A stretch of DNA of 37,259 nt from Candidatus Melainabacteria bacterium (GCA_003151275.1 PLXC01000187.1:1-37259); one strand, 5' to 3'. Positions 18,621 to 26,281 are shown, counted from the stretch's first letter. The notes: a model not told the origin generated them from the letters alone. A program made the numbers and translations.

Positions 18621-19277
18621 ATGGTGATTATGGAGTCCCCTCACAATAGTCACAAAGAATTCGAGCAAGTTCGTTTTGAACCTCGCGATGTCCAAGCGGA
18701 TGCAATCAAGGCGTTTCTCGTAGCTGCGGATGCGCTATCTCATTCTGGCGAACTGACGCAGGCGGAACTGAGATATAAGCAAGCGCTTCGGCAGGCTGAA
18801 CTAGCATTTGGCGAAAACAGTGATCACGCCAAGCGAGTTTTGAGTATTTTGACGGCGTTCTATCGGAACCATGGTCGCGAGGAAGAAGCACGAGAGATCG
18901 AACTTCGACTTCTTCTGATGAATCCAGATATTCTTCCTGACGAACCCGCTCCTTGCAGAAATCTTCAAAGCCGCTTCTTGCGAAAGAAGATTACGAACGA
19001 TCAGCTTCTCCAGATGAATCGGGTTGTTCTGCCCCCGGACATCCGCAAAGCATGCCAAGTTCTGGGCATGCCGACCAGTGAAGAATTTTCAACTGAAGAC
19101 GTACTCAAAGCTTGGAAACGGCGGATTGTAGCTGGTTCTGTCCATCCCGACCTGGGTGGAGAGAACGAACATTCGGTGCTCGTCAACACTTCCAAAGATC
19201 TTCTGATCCGCTGGCTAGAAAGTCGGTTGCCTAAGCTCGGACTTGGCCGTCAGATCGATTCATTTCAAGCCAAATAA
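18621..19277 (+). CDS. TPR-like protein with C-terminal J-domain-like module
   Basis: The 218-residue protein has two TPR-type helical hairpins near residues 27-105 (AADALSHSGELTQAELRYKQ, then a FGENSDHAKRVLSILTAFY repeat), a linker, and a C-terminal J-like domain: ACQVLGMP, then VLKAWKRR and the HPDLGG tripeptide motif at 175-180, then VNTSKDLL. HPD is the element that stimulates DnaK ATPase, so a co-chaperone role is plausible; the domain is shorter than classical DnaJ and lacks G/F and zinc regions. Two starts are possible (18621 and 18630); neither has a strong ribosome site. It is monocistronic. Confidence 0.75.
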   Translation: MVIMESPHNSHKEFEQVRFEPRDVQADAIKAFLVAADALSHSGELTQAELRYKQALRQAELAFGENSDHAKRVLSILTAFYRNHGREEEAREIELRLLLMNPDILPDEPAPCRNLQSRFLRKKITNDQLLQMNRVVLPPDIRKACQVLGMPTSEEFSTEDVLKAWKRRIVAGSVHPDLGGENEHSVLVNTSKDLLIRWLESRLPKLGLGRQIDSFQAK

Positions 19278-19656
19278 TCCAAGTAACTCCATAATTTGAT
19301 CCGAACTTTTTAGCACCGCATACGGTGCCGGGACTAGTTGAGAATATGCTGCTTGGCAATTACCGCTGAATTTTATGAAGTTGCTATCCCAATTGCTAAC
19401 TCCACCGGGTCTCGTTTTCTCGCGCTAGCGGCGCCACTGGTGAGCTTTTGCTGACTTTTGTATCGTGTACCCCGGAACGGCTAAATTTGTTGTCTTCACT
19501 GTAGTGAATTGCTAGAGTCATGGCCCATTTTTGTTTCTTACAATCTAGCCCTTAATCCAATCCAGCCCAGCCAATACCCCCTCTATCGAAGTTAGCATCT
19601 CTTGTGCGCGGAGGGCCGTTTAGCTGTGTTCAACTCCTTATCGAAAGGTCAACCCG
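19278..19656. other. Intergenic region before the AidB-like gene
   Basis: It holds the hairpin GCACCG-CATA-CGGTGC (19314-19329), with T residues before rather than after it, and a C-rich, G-poor leader at 19548-19592 (ATCCAATCCAGCCCAGCC and CCCCCTCTATC) ahead of the acyl-CoA dehydrogenase gene. No gene is visible. Confidence 0.5.
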
Positions 19657-21333
19657 ATGGAAACACATGCTGTTTTCAACCAGGCTTTACCGTTAGTTGG
19701 CTATAACATGTTTGAGTCGGATGCAGTGTTGTTCGAGTTGATCGGGCGACATGGTGCGTCTTGGTTCAAACAGAAGTTGAGTCAATTTGGCCAGTTTACC
19801 GGCAGCGTCCGCGCCAATGAACTCGCTATCCAAGCCAATTTGAACGAACCTCGTTTGCATACTCACGATCGCTTTGGACAGCGCATCGATGAGGTTGAAT
19901 TTCATCCCGCCTATCATGAGCTTATGCGCGTCTCCATGCAATTCGGCATGCACAATCTGCCCTGGAGCAATCCGCAGAGCGGTGCGCATGTTGCACGAGC
20001 GGCGCTGATGTACATGTCTTTCCAAAACGAGGCAGGACACTGCTGTCCAATCTCGATGACTTATTCGGTCGTTCCTTCTCTACGTCGGCAGCCGGAACTT
20101 GCAGCCCTTTGGGAGCCGCTGATCAACTCCAACGCCTACGATTCTAGATTCGTGCCAGCCGCGTTCAAGAACTCAATCACCGTTGGCATGGGCATGACCG
20201 AGAAGCAGGGCGGGTCGGATGTGCGTGCGAATACAACACGCGCCGAAGCAATTGGTGCGCCAGGACCAGGGAAAGAATACAGAATCACCGGTCATAAGTG
20301 GTTCTGCTCCGCGCCAATGTCCGACGCGTTTCTTGTTTTAGCCAAGACCGCTGTCGGTATTTCGTGTTTTCTGGTGCCACGCTGGAAGCCCGATGGTTCC
20401 AAGAATGCACTGTACATCCAACGATTGAAGGACAAGCTCGGTAACCGCTCCAATGCAAGCAGCGAACTTGAGTTTGTCGACGCGCTTGGTTGGCTGGTCG
20501 GAGAAGAAGGGCGAGGTGTTCCAACCATTATCGAGATGGTCAGTCACACTCGCTTGGATTGCATGATTGGCGCCGCTGCTCTGATGCGGCAAGCTTCGCT
20601 TCAGGCGATGCACCATTGCAATTCTCGTGCGGCGTTTGGAAAACGTCTGATTGAGCAACCGCTGATGCTCAACGTTTTAGCGGATCTCGCCCTTGAATCC
20701 GAAGCTGCAATTCGGATGACGATGCGAGTGGCGGCTGCCTACGATCGAGTCGATGATCCGAAGGAAGCTCAATTCAAGCGGATCGGCAGCGCTATTGCCA
20801 AGTATTGGATTTGCAAACGTGCCCCTATGCAAGTCGCAGAAGCGCTTGAATGCTTTGGGGGGAACGGTTATGTCGAAGAGGGACCGATGCCTCGGCTCTT
20901 TCGAGAAAGTCCACTGCTTGGGATTTGGGAAGGTTCAGGCAATGTGATTTGTCTGGATGTGCTGCGCGCGATCAGCAAAGAACCGGAAGCTCTCGACACT
21001 TTCATCGAAGAAATTGAACGCGCACACGGTCGCAGCAAGGCTCTGGACCGGTTCATCAAGTCGGTCAAGCGTGAGGTGGTGTCGCTCAAGAAAAGCGCTA
21101 CCAGCAACAAGCCGGCAGTGGTGGCAGCACGTGAACAATCGGCTCGTGTTTTGGCCGAACGTTTAGCGCTTGCCTTGCAAGCCTCGCTTCTAGTTTTGGA
21201 AGCGCCAGAATTCGTAGCGAATGCTTTCATCGCGGCGCGCATTCTTCATCGTGGTGGTTTGGTGTTCGGCACATTGCCGAAAAACACCGACGTCAAATCG
21301 ATCGTCGCCCGCTCCTACAATTTGGTGAAATAA
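19657..21333 (+). CDS. aidB: AidB-like acyl-CoA dehydrogenase family protein
   Basis: A 558-residue FAD protein. The start (NQALPLVGYNMFESDAVLFE, residues 8-27) is the AidB-specific N-terminal block rather than that of short-chain acyl-CoA dehydrogenases. GMGMTEKQGGSDVR (177-190) is the FAD/substrate signature, ITGHKWFCSAPMSDAFLVLA follows, and GGNGYVEE...FRESPLLGIWEGSGNV is the AidB C-terminal catalytic-domain block. E. coli AidB is induced by alkylation damage and binds DNA; the exact substrate is still unclear. AAAGG precedes the ATG. It is monocistronic with a strong terminator, behind a G-poor leader. Confidence 0.9.
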   Translation: METHAVFNQALPLVGYNMFESDAVLFELIGRHGASWFKQKLSQFGQFTGSVRANELAIQANLNEPRLHTHDRFGQRIDEVEFHPAYHELMRVSMQFGMHNLPWSNPQSGAHVARAALMYMSFQNEAGHCCPISMTYSVVPSLRRQPELAALWEPLINSNAYDSRFVPAAFKNSITVGMGMTEKQGGSDVRANTTRAEAIGAPGPGKEYRITGHKWFCSAPMSDAFLVLAKTAVGISCFLVPRWKPDGSKNALYIQRLKDKLGNRSNASSELEFVDALGWLVGEEGRGVPTIIEMVSHTRLDCMIGAAALMRQASLQAMHHCNSRAAFGKRLIEQPLMLNVLADLALESEAAIRMTMRVAAAYDRVDDPKEAQFKRIGSAIAKYWICKRAPMQVAEALECFGGNGYVEEGPMPRLFRESPLLGIWEGSGNVICLDVLRAISKEPEALDTFIEEIERAHGRSKALDRFIKSVKREVVSLKKSATSNKPAVVAAREQSARVLAERLALALQASLLVLEAPEFVANAFIAARILHRGGLVFGTLPKNTDVKSIVARSYNLVK

Positions 21334-21338
21334 AGCCG

Positions 21339-21378
21339 AACCGGCAGCATTTGAAAAACTCTGCTGCCGGTTTTGTTT
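21339..21378 (+). terminator. Rho-independent terminator of the aidB-like gene
   Basis: AACCGGCAGCA (21339-21349) pairs perfectly with TGCTGCCGGTT (21362-21372), and TTGTTT follows. It starts 6 bp after the stop codon. Confidence 0.9.
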
Positions 21379-21634
21379 CCGCGACTTGCCTCCAAAATTT
21401 CTACCGATGGACGGTAAAAATTTTCTGCCTGGATCCATCCCTCGTGCAGGTGCGCTAATGCTGACGATTTGGTTTGCAAGAGCTTCTACCTGACGGAAGC
21501 TGCGCAATCTCGACTTTGCTAAATCCGCCAAATCCATCTCAGTAACAGTTGCGCCGAATGCTCGTTGTGTTCATCGGTGGACCCTGCAGAAATCCAAGCG
21601 GCCTTTATAAAGCCTTAAAGATCTTGTGTTAGCC

Positions 21635-21718
21635 AAGAGATGAGATTAGGTTTTAGTTCTTCTTTCTCCTCCAAAAACCACAAGAGCCTCATCTAAAACC
21701 TTTACTTATTCATCTCTT
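21635..21718 (+). promoter_or_regulatory. Nested inverted repeats in the adk leader
   Basis: Outer arms AAGAGATGA (21635-21643) and TCATCTCTT (21710-21718), and inner arms AGGTTTTAG (21648-21656) and CTAAAACCT (21693-21701), are both perfect 9 bp complements. The loop exposes a pyrimidine tract (TTCTTCTTTCTCCTCC). The layout suggests a folded 5' leader that could control adk expression or a protein/RNA binding site. Confidence 0.6.
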
Positions 21719-21726
21719 TTCTAACC

Positions 21727-21771
21727 CACACGCACTCACCCCCGTGAATTTTCCGAGGCCGTTTGCGTGTG
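21727..21771 (+). promoter_or_regulatory. Hairpin at the first adk start region
   Basis: CACACGCA (21727-21734) pairs with TGCGTGTG (21764-21771). The right arm covers the in-frame TTG at 21763-21765, so folding would hide that possible start and leave the ATG at 21817 open. Confidence 0.45.
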
Positions 21772-21816
21772 TTTGATACCCAGGACGACTTTGTGTCTTG
21801 GAATGTGGGAGGGCGT

Positions 21817-22593
21817 ATGCCAATCACACAGGCGCTCTTCGGAGCCTGCAAAACAATCTTCACGTTCTTCGGAACATGTTTCAACGAGGCAGGCTTCTAT
21901 TTGGTCAGGACTCTGTTCTGGCGATTTCGCAAGCCTCGTTACATCATCCTTCTCGGTCCTCCCGGCTCCGGCAAAGGCACTCTCGCAACACAGTTAGCCC
22001 CTGCATTGCGCATCAAAGCCATGAGCACCGGTGACGTCTTTCGACGTGAGAAGGCTGCAAACACAATTTTTGGGAGGCAGGTCAAGGCACATCTCGCAGA
22101 CGGAACACTCGTTCCCGATTCACTAACCCTGGCAATCGTTCGTCGTGAACTCATTCGTCCGCGCTATTGGTTTGGCGCTCTCGAAGATGGTTTTCCACGC
22201 ACGATTGCTCAAGCGGAACAGTTCGAACTGTTGCTCGCAAAGTGGGGTGTTTCGGTTGAATGGACAGTGCTGCTTGATGTCAACGACGACGACTTGATTG
22301 ATCGCTTGTCGAATCGCCGAACCTGCACCAACAAAGCTTGCGGACGAACATACAACCTGAAGTATGAACGTTCCGTTAAGGCTGGCATTTGTGACGTCTG
22401 TGACGCCCCAACTGCTCAGCGAGACGATGACGTACCGGAAGTGATTTCGGCACGGCTTCGTACGTACAGAGAGGAGACTCAACCGCTCTGTAATTACTAC
22501 CAGGTCAGAAATGTCCTGGCTTCTGTTCATCCGACTGGAGACATGACCAAACAGGAGGTCTTTGTCTTAGTCAAAGCAGCCCTCCAGGGCTAA
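21817..22593 (+). CDS. adk: Adenylate kinase with hydrophobic N-terminal extension
   Basis: Converts ATP plus AMP to two ADP. The core starts about 40 residues in with RYIILLGPPGSGKGT (P loop), then MSTGDVFRRE (AMP site), GFPRTIAQAEQFE, and DRLSNRRTC. The LID carries four cysteines (CTNKAC and CDVC), the zinc-binding type. The 258-residue length exceeds the usual 215 because of an N-terminal stretch MPITQALFGACKTIFTFFGT that is amphipathic to hydrophobic and could attach the enzyme to a membrane. GGGAGG lies 4 bp before ATG 21817; an in-frame TTG at 21763 would add 18 residues. It is followed after 12 bp by a small gene in the same transcript. A long structured leader precedes it. It may be a second adk, the housekeeping copy being elsewhere. 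Confidence 0.88.
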   Translation: MPITQALFGACKTIFTFFGTCFNEAGFYLVRTLFWRFRKPRYIILLGPPGSGKGTLATQLAPALRIKAMSTGDVFRREKAANTIFGRQVKAHLADGTLVPDSLTLAIVRRELIRPRYWFGALEDGFPRTIAQAEQFELLLAKWGVSVEWTVLLDVNDDDLIDRLSNRRTCTNKACGRTYNLKYERSVKAGICDVCDAPTAQRDDDVPEVISARLRTYREETQPLCNYYQVRNVLASVHPTGDMTKQEVFVLVKAALQG

Positions 22594-22605
22594 AAGGAGA
22601 CTGTT

Positions 22606-22974
22606 ATGACAATGTCACATGCAACGGTAGTTGTCGCTGACCGCAATGATGTCCTCGAAATGTGGGCGGACTCGGTCATCGACTCTCGTCGGTTTTCCTC
22701 GGTGGAAGACCGCTTGCTGGCTCGTTACGATGAGGAAGATGTCGATGCACTGATGCCGTCTGCGGACGAACTCAGCGACATCGGGTTCGACGTCGTCGGG
22801 CTGGCAATGGCGCTGGAAGCTGGTTTGGATGCGGAGATGTTCGGTAAGGCTTACAGCCTGCTCGACATCGCCGAGTTCAACATCAAGCTTCTCACGCTCG
22901 GTGCCGGTATGGACATCGCCCTCTACAACGAGGGACTGTCTCACCTGGCTGACATCGTGGCCGAGCGCGCATAG
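22606..22974 (+). CDS. Small acidic hypothetical protein
   Basis: A 122-residue, acidic, mostly helical protein (residues 14-120) with the repeated sense DELSDIGFDVVGLAMALEAG and LLDIAEFNIKLLTLGAGMDI. There is no signal peptide, membrane helix or Cys/His cluster. AAGGAG 7 bp before the ATG is strong, and the gene starts 12 bp after adk, so both are made from one message. A strong terminator follows. No family recognised. Confidence 0.75.
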   Translation: MTMSHATVVVADRNDVLEMWADSVIDSRRFSSVEDRLLARYDEEDVDALMPSADELSDIGFDVVGLAMALEAGLDAEMFGKAYSLLDIAEFNIKLLTLGAGMDIALYNEGLSHLADIVAERA

Positions 22975-23015
22975 CGCGTTCGTCTGCGGTGGAAGTTAGG
23001 TAGTCGGCGGCGAAG

Positions 23016-23048
23016 TGGGCACTACGGGGGCAACCCCGTGGTGACCCA
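23016..23048 (+). other. 14 bp hairpin with GCAA tetraloop
   Basis: CACTACGGGG (23020-23029) pairs with CCCCGTGGTG (23034-23043) around GCAA; TGGG/CCCA extends the stem past one bulged base. It lies in the 3' region of the adk transcript, just ahead of the terminator, and is stable enough to be a separate RNA element. Confidence 0.6.
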
Positions 23049-23052
23049 GTCG

Positions 23053-23097
23053 GGTCAGGAGCGGGTTTCTACCCGCTTCTGACCTCTTCGTTTTTTT
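23053..23097 (+). terminator. Strong terminator of the adk operon
   Basis: A 14 bp stem (GGTCAGGAGCGGGT with ACCCGCTTCTGACC, one G-U pair) has the loop TTCT and is followed by seven T residues at 23091-23097. Confidence 0.88.
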
Positions 23098-23108
23098 CGC
23101 GAAACGGC

Positions 23109-23453
23109 TGGTGCCAATACGAAGACCCAGTCTTTTCGACATTTCATCAAGAGTTGGTGCCATGCGGAAGACCTAGCCTTTTCAACATTTCATCAAGGGT
23201 TGGTGCGATGCGAAGACCTAGTCTTTTCGACATTTCATCAAAGATTGGTGCCATGCGGAAGACCTAGACTTTTCGACATTTCATCAAAGGTTGGTGCGAT
23301 GCGAAGACCTAGCCTTTTCGACATTTCATCAAAGGTTGGTGCGATGCGAAGACCTAGCCTTTTCGACATTTCACCAAGTCTGGTGCGATGCGAAGACCTA
23401 GCCTTTTCGACATTTCACCAAGTCTGGTGCCGAACAAAGACCTGGCGCTTGCC
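23109..23453. repeat. Array of seven 44-46 bp tandem repeats plus a decayed eighth
   Basis: Units start at 23109, 23155, 23201, 23246, 23292, 23337 and 23381, with a partial copy from 23425. The consensus begins TGGTGCGATGCGAAGACCTA and continues with GCCTTTTCGACATTTCATCA plus four or five bases. Units differ by a few bases, and by one in length, so no reading frame runs through the array on either strand. There are no unique spacers, so it is not CRISPR. CGAA/TTCG within each unit could pair. It sits between the adk terminator and the solenoid gene. Confidence 0.92.
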
Positions 23454-23471
23454 TCGTTCTCGAACTACCAA

Positions 23472-23514
23472 ACTCCGTCTGGCCCGCAGGGTGAGGCGAA
23501 TAATCTAACGGAGT
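23472..23514 (+). promoter_or_regulatory. Possible Shine-Dalgarno-sequestering stem
   Basis: ACTCCGT (23472-23478) is complementary to ACGGAGT (23508-23514), which contains the GGAG ribosome site of the solenoid gene. Pairing would block translation; only 7 bp with a 29 nt loop, so modest support. Confidence 0.35.
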
Positions 23515-23521
23515 GATATGA

Positions 23522-23914
23522 ATGCAAGGACCACAAGATTCGCCGCACGACGGCTTCGTGCAAGCATCTGTAGGATCCATTCCCACGGCGCTCTATAAGG
23601 GCAAAGTAATCGCCGGAGAGGGATCTTACATCATCGCTTTGGCGGATTGCGAAGTGCTCGCCATGGCGGGTTCTTTCGTGGTCGCAAGCGACGATTCACG
23701 CATCGTTGCGCACCATGGTTCGAAGGTTACAGCTGAAGCTGGAGCGTTCGTCATCGCCCATCAGGGCTCAAGCGTTGTCGCCAAAGACGGAGCAATGGTG
23801 CGAGCGAAGGCGGGGTCGTCTGTTTCGGCATTCGCTGGAGCAACGGTCTACGTCGAGCCCGGAGCCTATGTCACCGTCTCTGGTGCGGTCAACGTGGTGC
23901 ACATCAATGCTTAA
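23522..23914 (+). CDS. Short-repeat beta-solenoid protein
   Basis: The 130-residue protein is, after a 20-residue head, a run of short Gly/Ala/Val repeats of about 8 residues (GSYIIALADCEVLAMAGSFV, then GSKVTAEAGAFVIAHQGSSV), the pattern of a narrow right- or left-handed beta-solenoid. No enzyme motif, signal peptide or membrane helix is visible. Such proteins can polymerise or act as scaffolds, in the general manner of bactofilins, although no bactofilin signature is seen. The ATG at 23522 has GGAG 8 bp upstream, which an upstream sequence could pair with. A terminator follows. The repeat array lies directly upstream. Confidence 0.75.
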   Translation: MQGPQDSPHDGFVQASVGSIPTALYKGKVIAGEGSYIIALADCEVLAMAGSFVVASDDSRIVAHHGSKVTAEAGAFVIAHQGSSVVAKDGAMVRAKAGSSVSAFAGATVYVEPGAYVTVSGAVNVVHINA

Positions 23915-24055
23915 CTTCCATCATCACAGCAGTAGTCTAGAGTTCATGCAGGCGGATGAACGTCGGGGGAAAAGCAGAGACCGTGGCATCAGCTGCAGTT
24001 TCTGCCTTTCGTCTAGCGAGCGGCCGCCTGTTAATTTCATTCAGCCAATGAATGC

Positions 24056-24118
24056 AGAGAGAAGATGATGGATAGGCCGTTGGGCCGACCTGAATCTTCT
24101 CTTTTGCATTTTTCTTAT
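24056..24118 (+). terminator. Terminator after the solenoid gene
   Basis: GAGAAGAT (24059-24066) pairs with ATCTTCTC (24094-24101), with an inner GGCC/GGCC stem, and is followed by TTTTGCATTTTTC. Confidence 0.75.
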
Positions 24119-24131
24119 TATCGTATATAAT
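24103..24131 (+). promoter_or_regulatory. Candidate promoter reading antisense into the HExxH gene
   Basis: TTTGCA (24103-24108) and a perfect TATAAT (24126-24131) are spaced by 17 bp. No plus-strand gene follows; the transcript would run antisense into the minus-strand HExxH gene. The hairpin at 24157-24174 might stop it. Confidence 0.25.
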
Positions 24132-24144
24132 AGCAAAATTTACG

Positions 24145-24174
24145 AAAAATGGGATAGGTGCGCCGAAGCGCACC
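24145..24174 (-). terminator. Terminator of the HExxH gene
   Basis: On the minus strand GGTGCGC-TTCG-GCGCACC (24157-24174) is followed by ATCCCATTTTT. The plus strand also has TTTTTT after the stem (24183-24188), so it may work both ways. Confidence 0.75.
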
Positions 24175-24199
24175 GAATCTCATTTTTTCGCTAGCAGAG

Positions 24200-24919
24200 T
24201 CAGACGAGTTCGAGTTGGTTTTCCAGGACCAAATCGAAGTGCTCTGCTATTGCGGCTTGACGCGCTTCCAGGAGGGTGTCGGTTTGGCGTCCTTCCTTTT
24301 GCTTGTAGAGTGGGCAACAGAGCTTGGCGACGGATTCACAGAACGATTCCAGCACCCATTGGTCGAGCGTACGGCTGAGCCTTTGTTGGATGAATGGAAT
24401 CTCCTGCCCAAGCAGCTCGTGCCACTCGTCGTAGAAATCCTGCGCGTAGTCAGTCACTTCGAGGAAAGGCTGGTCGACGATGGACATCATCTTGCGTGTG
24501 TATCGGGCCTTAGCAGCTTTGCTTTGGATAGCCCAAAACAAGTGGCTGCATTCGTGGACGAGGTGGGGAAATACAAATTCTGGGGTCAGGCTAATCGTCG
24601 TCATCTCGAGATGTGGTGAGATGCGGCAATGATCTGAATGATCCCAAGAACCGTAAACGGCTGAGAGACTGCCTGAGAGAGTGCCTGGCATGTCGGTAGT
24701 GCTGACGGTCAAGCCCAGGTAGATGGCGACGTCGCGAAGAGTCTTTGGCAGTTGAAGGAACGTTGCTGAGATCAGCTTGCGATGTGCTGCAGGCGTCTCA
24801 GAATCGAAGTAGAGTCCACTAGCTTTATCCAACTGAAAACGACCGCTAAACCGCTGATAATGGCGATTCAACCATGGTCGCTCAAAGGTGCCGATCGTGC
24901 GTGTGAGAGTGGATGGCAT
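24200..24919 (-). CDS. HExxH-motif putative metallopeptidase, family unknown
   Basis: A 239-residue soluble protein with FVFPHLVHECSHLFWAIQSK around His122-Glu123-His126, a gluzincin-type zinc motif at the start of a helix. ESFCESVAKLCC near residues 191-202 may give the third ligand (Glu191 or Glu195), about 65 residues later. No signal peptide is seen. I cannot assign a peptidase family; the spacing and lone domain recall small DUF metallopeptidases. GGAGG 8 bp before the ATG supports the start. It is monocistronic with a strong TTCG-type terminator. Confidence 0.75.
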   Translation of the reverse strand: MPSTLTRTIGTFERPWLNRHYQRFSGRFQLDKASGLYFDSETPAAHRKLISATFLQLPKTLRDVAIYLGLTVSTTDMPGTLSGSLSAVYGSWDHSDHCRISPHLEMTTISLTPEFVFPHLVHECSHLFWAIQSKAAKARYTRKMMSIVDQPFLEVTDYAQDFYDEWHELLGQEIPFIQQRLSRTLDQWVLESFCESVAKLCCPLYKQKEGRQTDTLLEARQAAIAEHFDLVLENQLELV

Positions 24920-25240
24920 GACAAAAGCCTCCGAATGAAGGATTCTGGCGTGCGGTGATGACCGAACTCCAGGGTGATACTTGGGGACGAGAGGGACGGG
25001 TGCTGCGGCTGGTTGGGTTTCCTTTCGGATTTGAGTGGATGAAATGATTGATTTCCTTGAAGGTATAACCCTTGGTTCTCAAGAAGCAAGCGGAATGAGG
25101 TTTTGCATCTGGATGTGTCGCAGGGAATAAGCAAATTGCGCTCAGAAGAGTTAGCGGGGCTAGTGCAAGTCGCTGCGGAATGTGTCCGGCGATTTTGTTA
25201 GAATGGCTTACATTAGCGCAAGGGCGCTCGAAGGGTTGGA
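24920..25240. other. Divergent intergenic region
   Basis: Contains upstream sequences of the HExxH gene and of the acidic repeat-protein gene. TATAAC near 25071 and TAGAAT at 25199-25204 could be -10 elements, but neither has a convincing -35. No gene is supported. Confidence 0.4.
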
Positions 25241-26281
25241 ATGCGCGAACATCAAATCGTCATCAATTTGAAGCCTGATCAATTCGAAGAAGTGCAGCGC
25301 ATGGCTAGAGCCGCTGGATCCAAATCAGTTGGGCTGTTCGTTCGTCAAAAGCTGATTGCCACACTTGGTCTAGGTACGATTCGAACAGGAAGTGCCGGCG
25401 ACGATCCCGAAGCACCAGACTTGAAGCAGCTAACCAGCGAATTGAGAAGGCTGCATCGCGAGTTGCAAATCTTCGTCGCCGATTCTCTATCCAACAGCGA
25501 TTACGCGACGCCTATGGAAATCTCGATTCCATTTCCGACCGCCGTGCAGGAAAACTTTTTGGCAGAAGGAGCACCGCTGATGCCTGAGAGTATGGAGCTG
25601 CGCTACTTGCCTGAGAACATCTCGATTCCCTTCAGCGAAGCACAACCACCTTATTCAATTCCCCAGGCACCACCGGAAAATATGCAAGGCAGACCTGCCT
25701 TTTCGATTCCACCAGAACAAGCCACACCAGCCTATTCAGTACCACAAGCACCACCGGATCCGACACAGGCTCAGCCAGCTTACTCAGTTCCACAAGCACC
25801 GCCGGATCCGAATCAGGCAGCTTATTCAGTTCAGCAAGTGACGCCCGAAAAAACTCAAGGTTTCGCTGAAGACGATGAACTCGAAGATCTTGCCGAGAGA
25901 GCATTTGCTATTTCCCCACGGTTAGGTCAATTAGATGAAGCCGTAAAACGTTTCCCCGACCCTTTGAAAGATTTGCTCGAGGACGCTCTTATTAATGGTG
26001 TTGATGATGATGACGAATATTCAGATGTCGAGGAAGATGAACCGACTGTCGAGCTTCCAGTAGAGGAACTGAGCGATGTTGAGAAACTTGAACCGAGCGA
26101 GCCCGACACTGAGCAACATCCAGAAGCTGCCGATGAAGCGCCTGTCAATGACGACTTAGAGCCTGAAACACCCACAGTAGCCGAAGAAGTGGCACAAGAA
26201 GAGGGCCAGTCCGACGAAACTCCTCCGCAAATTCCTCCCCCGATCAGTGGTGGTCCTCCCCCTAGAAAGCGCCCAACATGA
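25241..26281 (+). CDS. RHH-like N-terminus with proline-rich repeats and acidic tail
   Basis: The 346-residue protein begins HQIVINLKPDQFEEVQRMAR then a GSKSVGLFVRQKLI helix, the strand-helix-helix pattern of a ribbon-helix-helix domain (residues 4-48). A coiled segment (65-85) follows, then four to five 15-16 residue repeats of the YSVPQAPPDP type (about 145-205), a short helical part, and a strongly acidic tail (250-325) ending in PPPRKRPT. The repeats are nearly perfect at DNA level near 25730-25830. No signal peptide or membrane helix. DNA binding by the head with a disordered interaction tail is an inference. A weak GAAGGG precedes the ATG. It is monocistronic. Confidence 0.7.
   Translation: MREHQIVINLKPDQFEEVQRMARAAGSKSVGLFVRQKLIATLGLGTIRTGSAGDDPEAPDLKQLTSELRRLHRELQIFVADSLSNSDYATPMEISIPFPTAVQENFLAEGAPLMPESMELRYLPENISIPFSEAQPPYSIPQAPPENMQGRPAFSIPPEQATPAYSVPQAPPDPTQAQPAYSVPQAPPDPNQAAYSVQQVTPEKTQGFAEDDELEDLAERAFAISPRLGQLDEAVKRFPDPLKDLLEDALINGVDDDDEYSDVEEDEPTVELPVEELSDVEKLEPSEPDTEQHPEAADEAPVNDDLEPETPTVAEEVAQEEGQSDETPPQIPPPISGGPPPRKRPT
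25718..25850 (+). repeat. 45-48 bp coding repeats of the proline-rich protein
   Basis: Two close copies of about 48 bp, each containing CACAAGCACCGCCGGATCCG or its one-base variant, and a decayed third encode PAYSVPQAPPDPxQAQ units. Confidence 0.6.

Larger units (their letters stand above)
21379..21816. other. Intergenic region and leader of adk
   Basis: Up to about 21600 nothing is recognisable. From 21635 on lie the nested inverted repeats and pyrimidine-rich loop, then a C-rich G-poor tract (21711-21743), then a second hairpin next to the alternative TTG start at 21763. TATAAA at 21606-21611 could be a -10 element, but no good -35 is seen. Confidence 0.55.

Noticed and set aside
23109..23453. 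Tandem array as a CRISPR
   Set aside because: Units are contiguous with no unique spacers and no cas genes are present.
23200..23508. Plus-strand open frame through the tandem repeats
   Set aside because: Repeat units of 44 and 46 bp shift the frame, giving mixed peptides; no ribosome site. The frame is chance.
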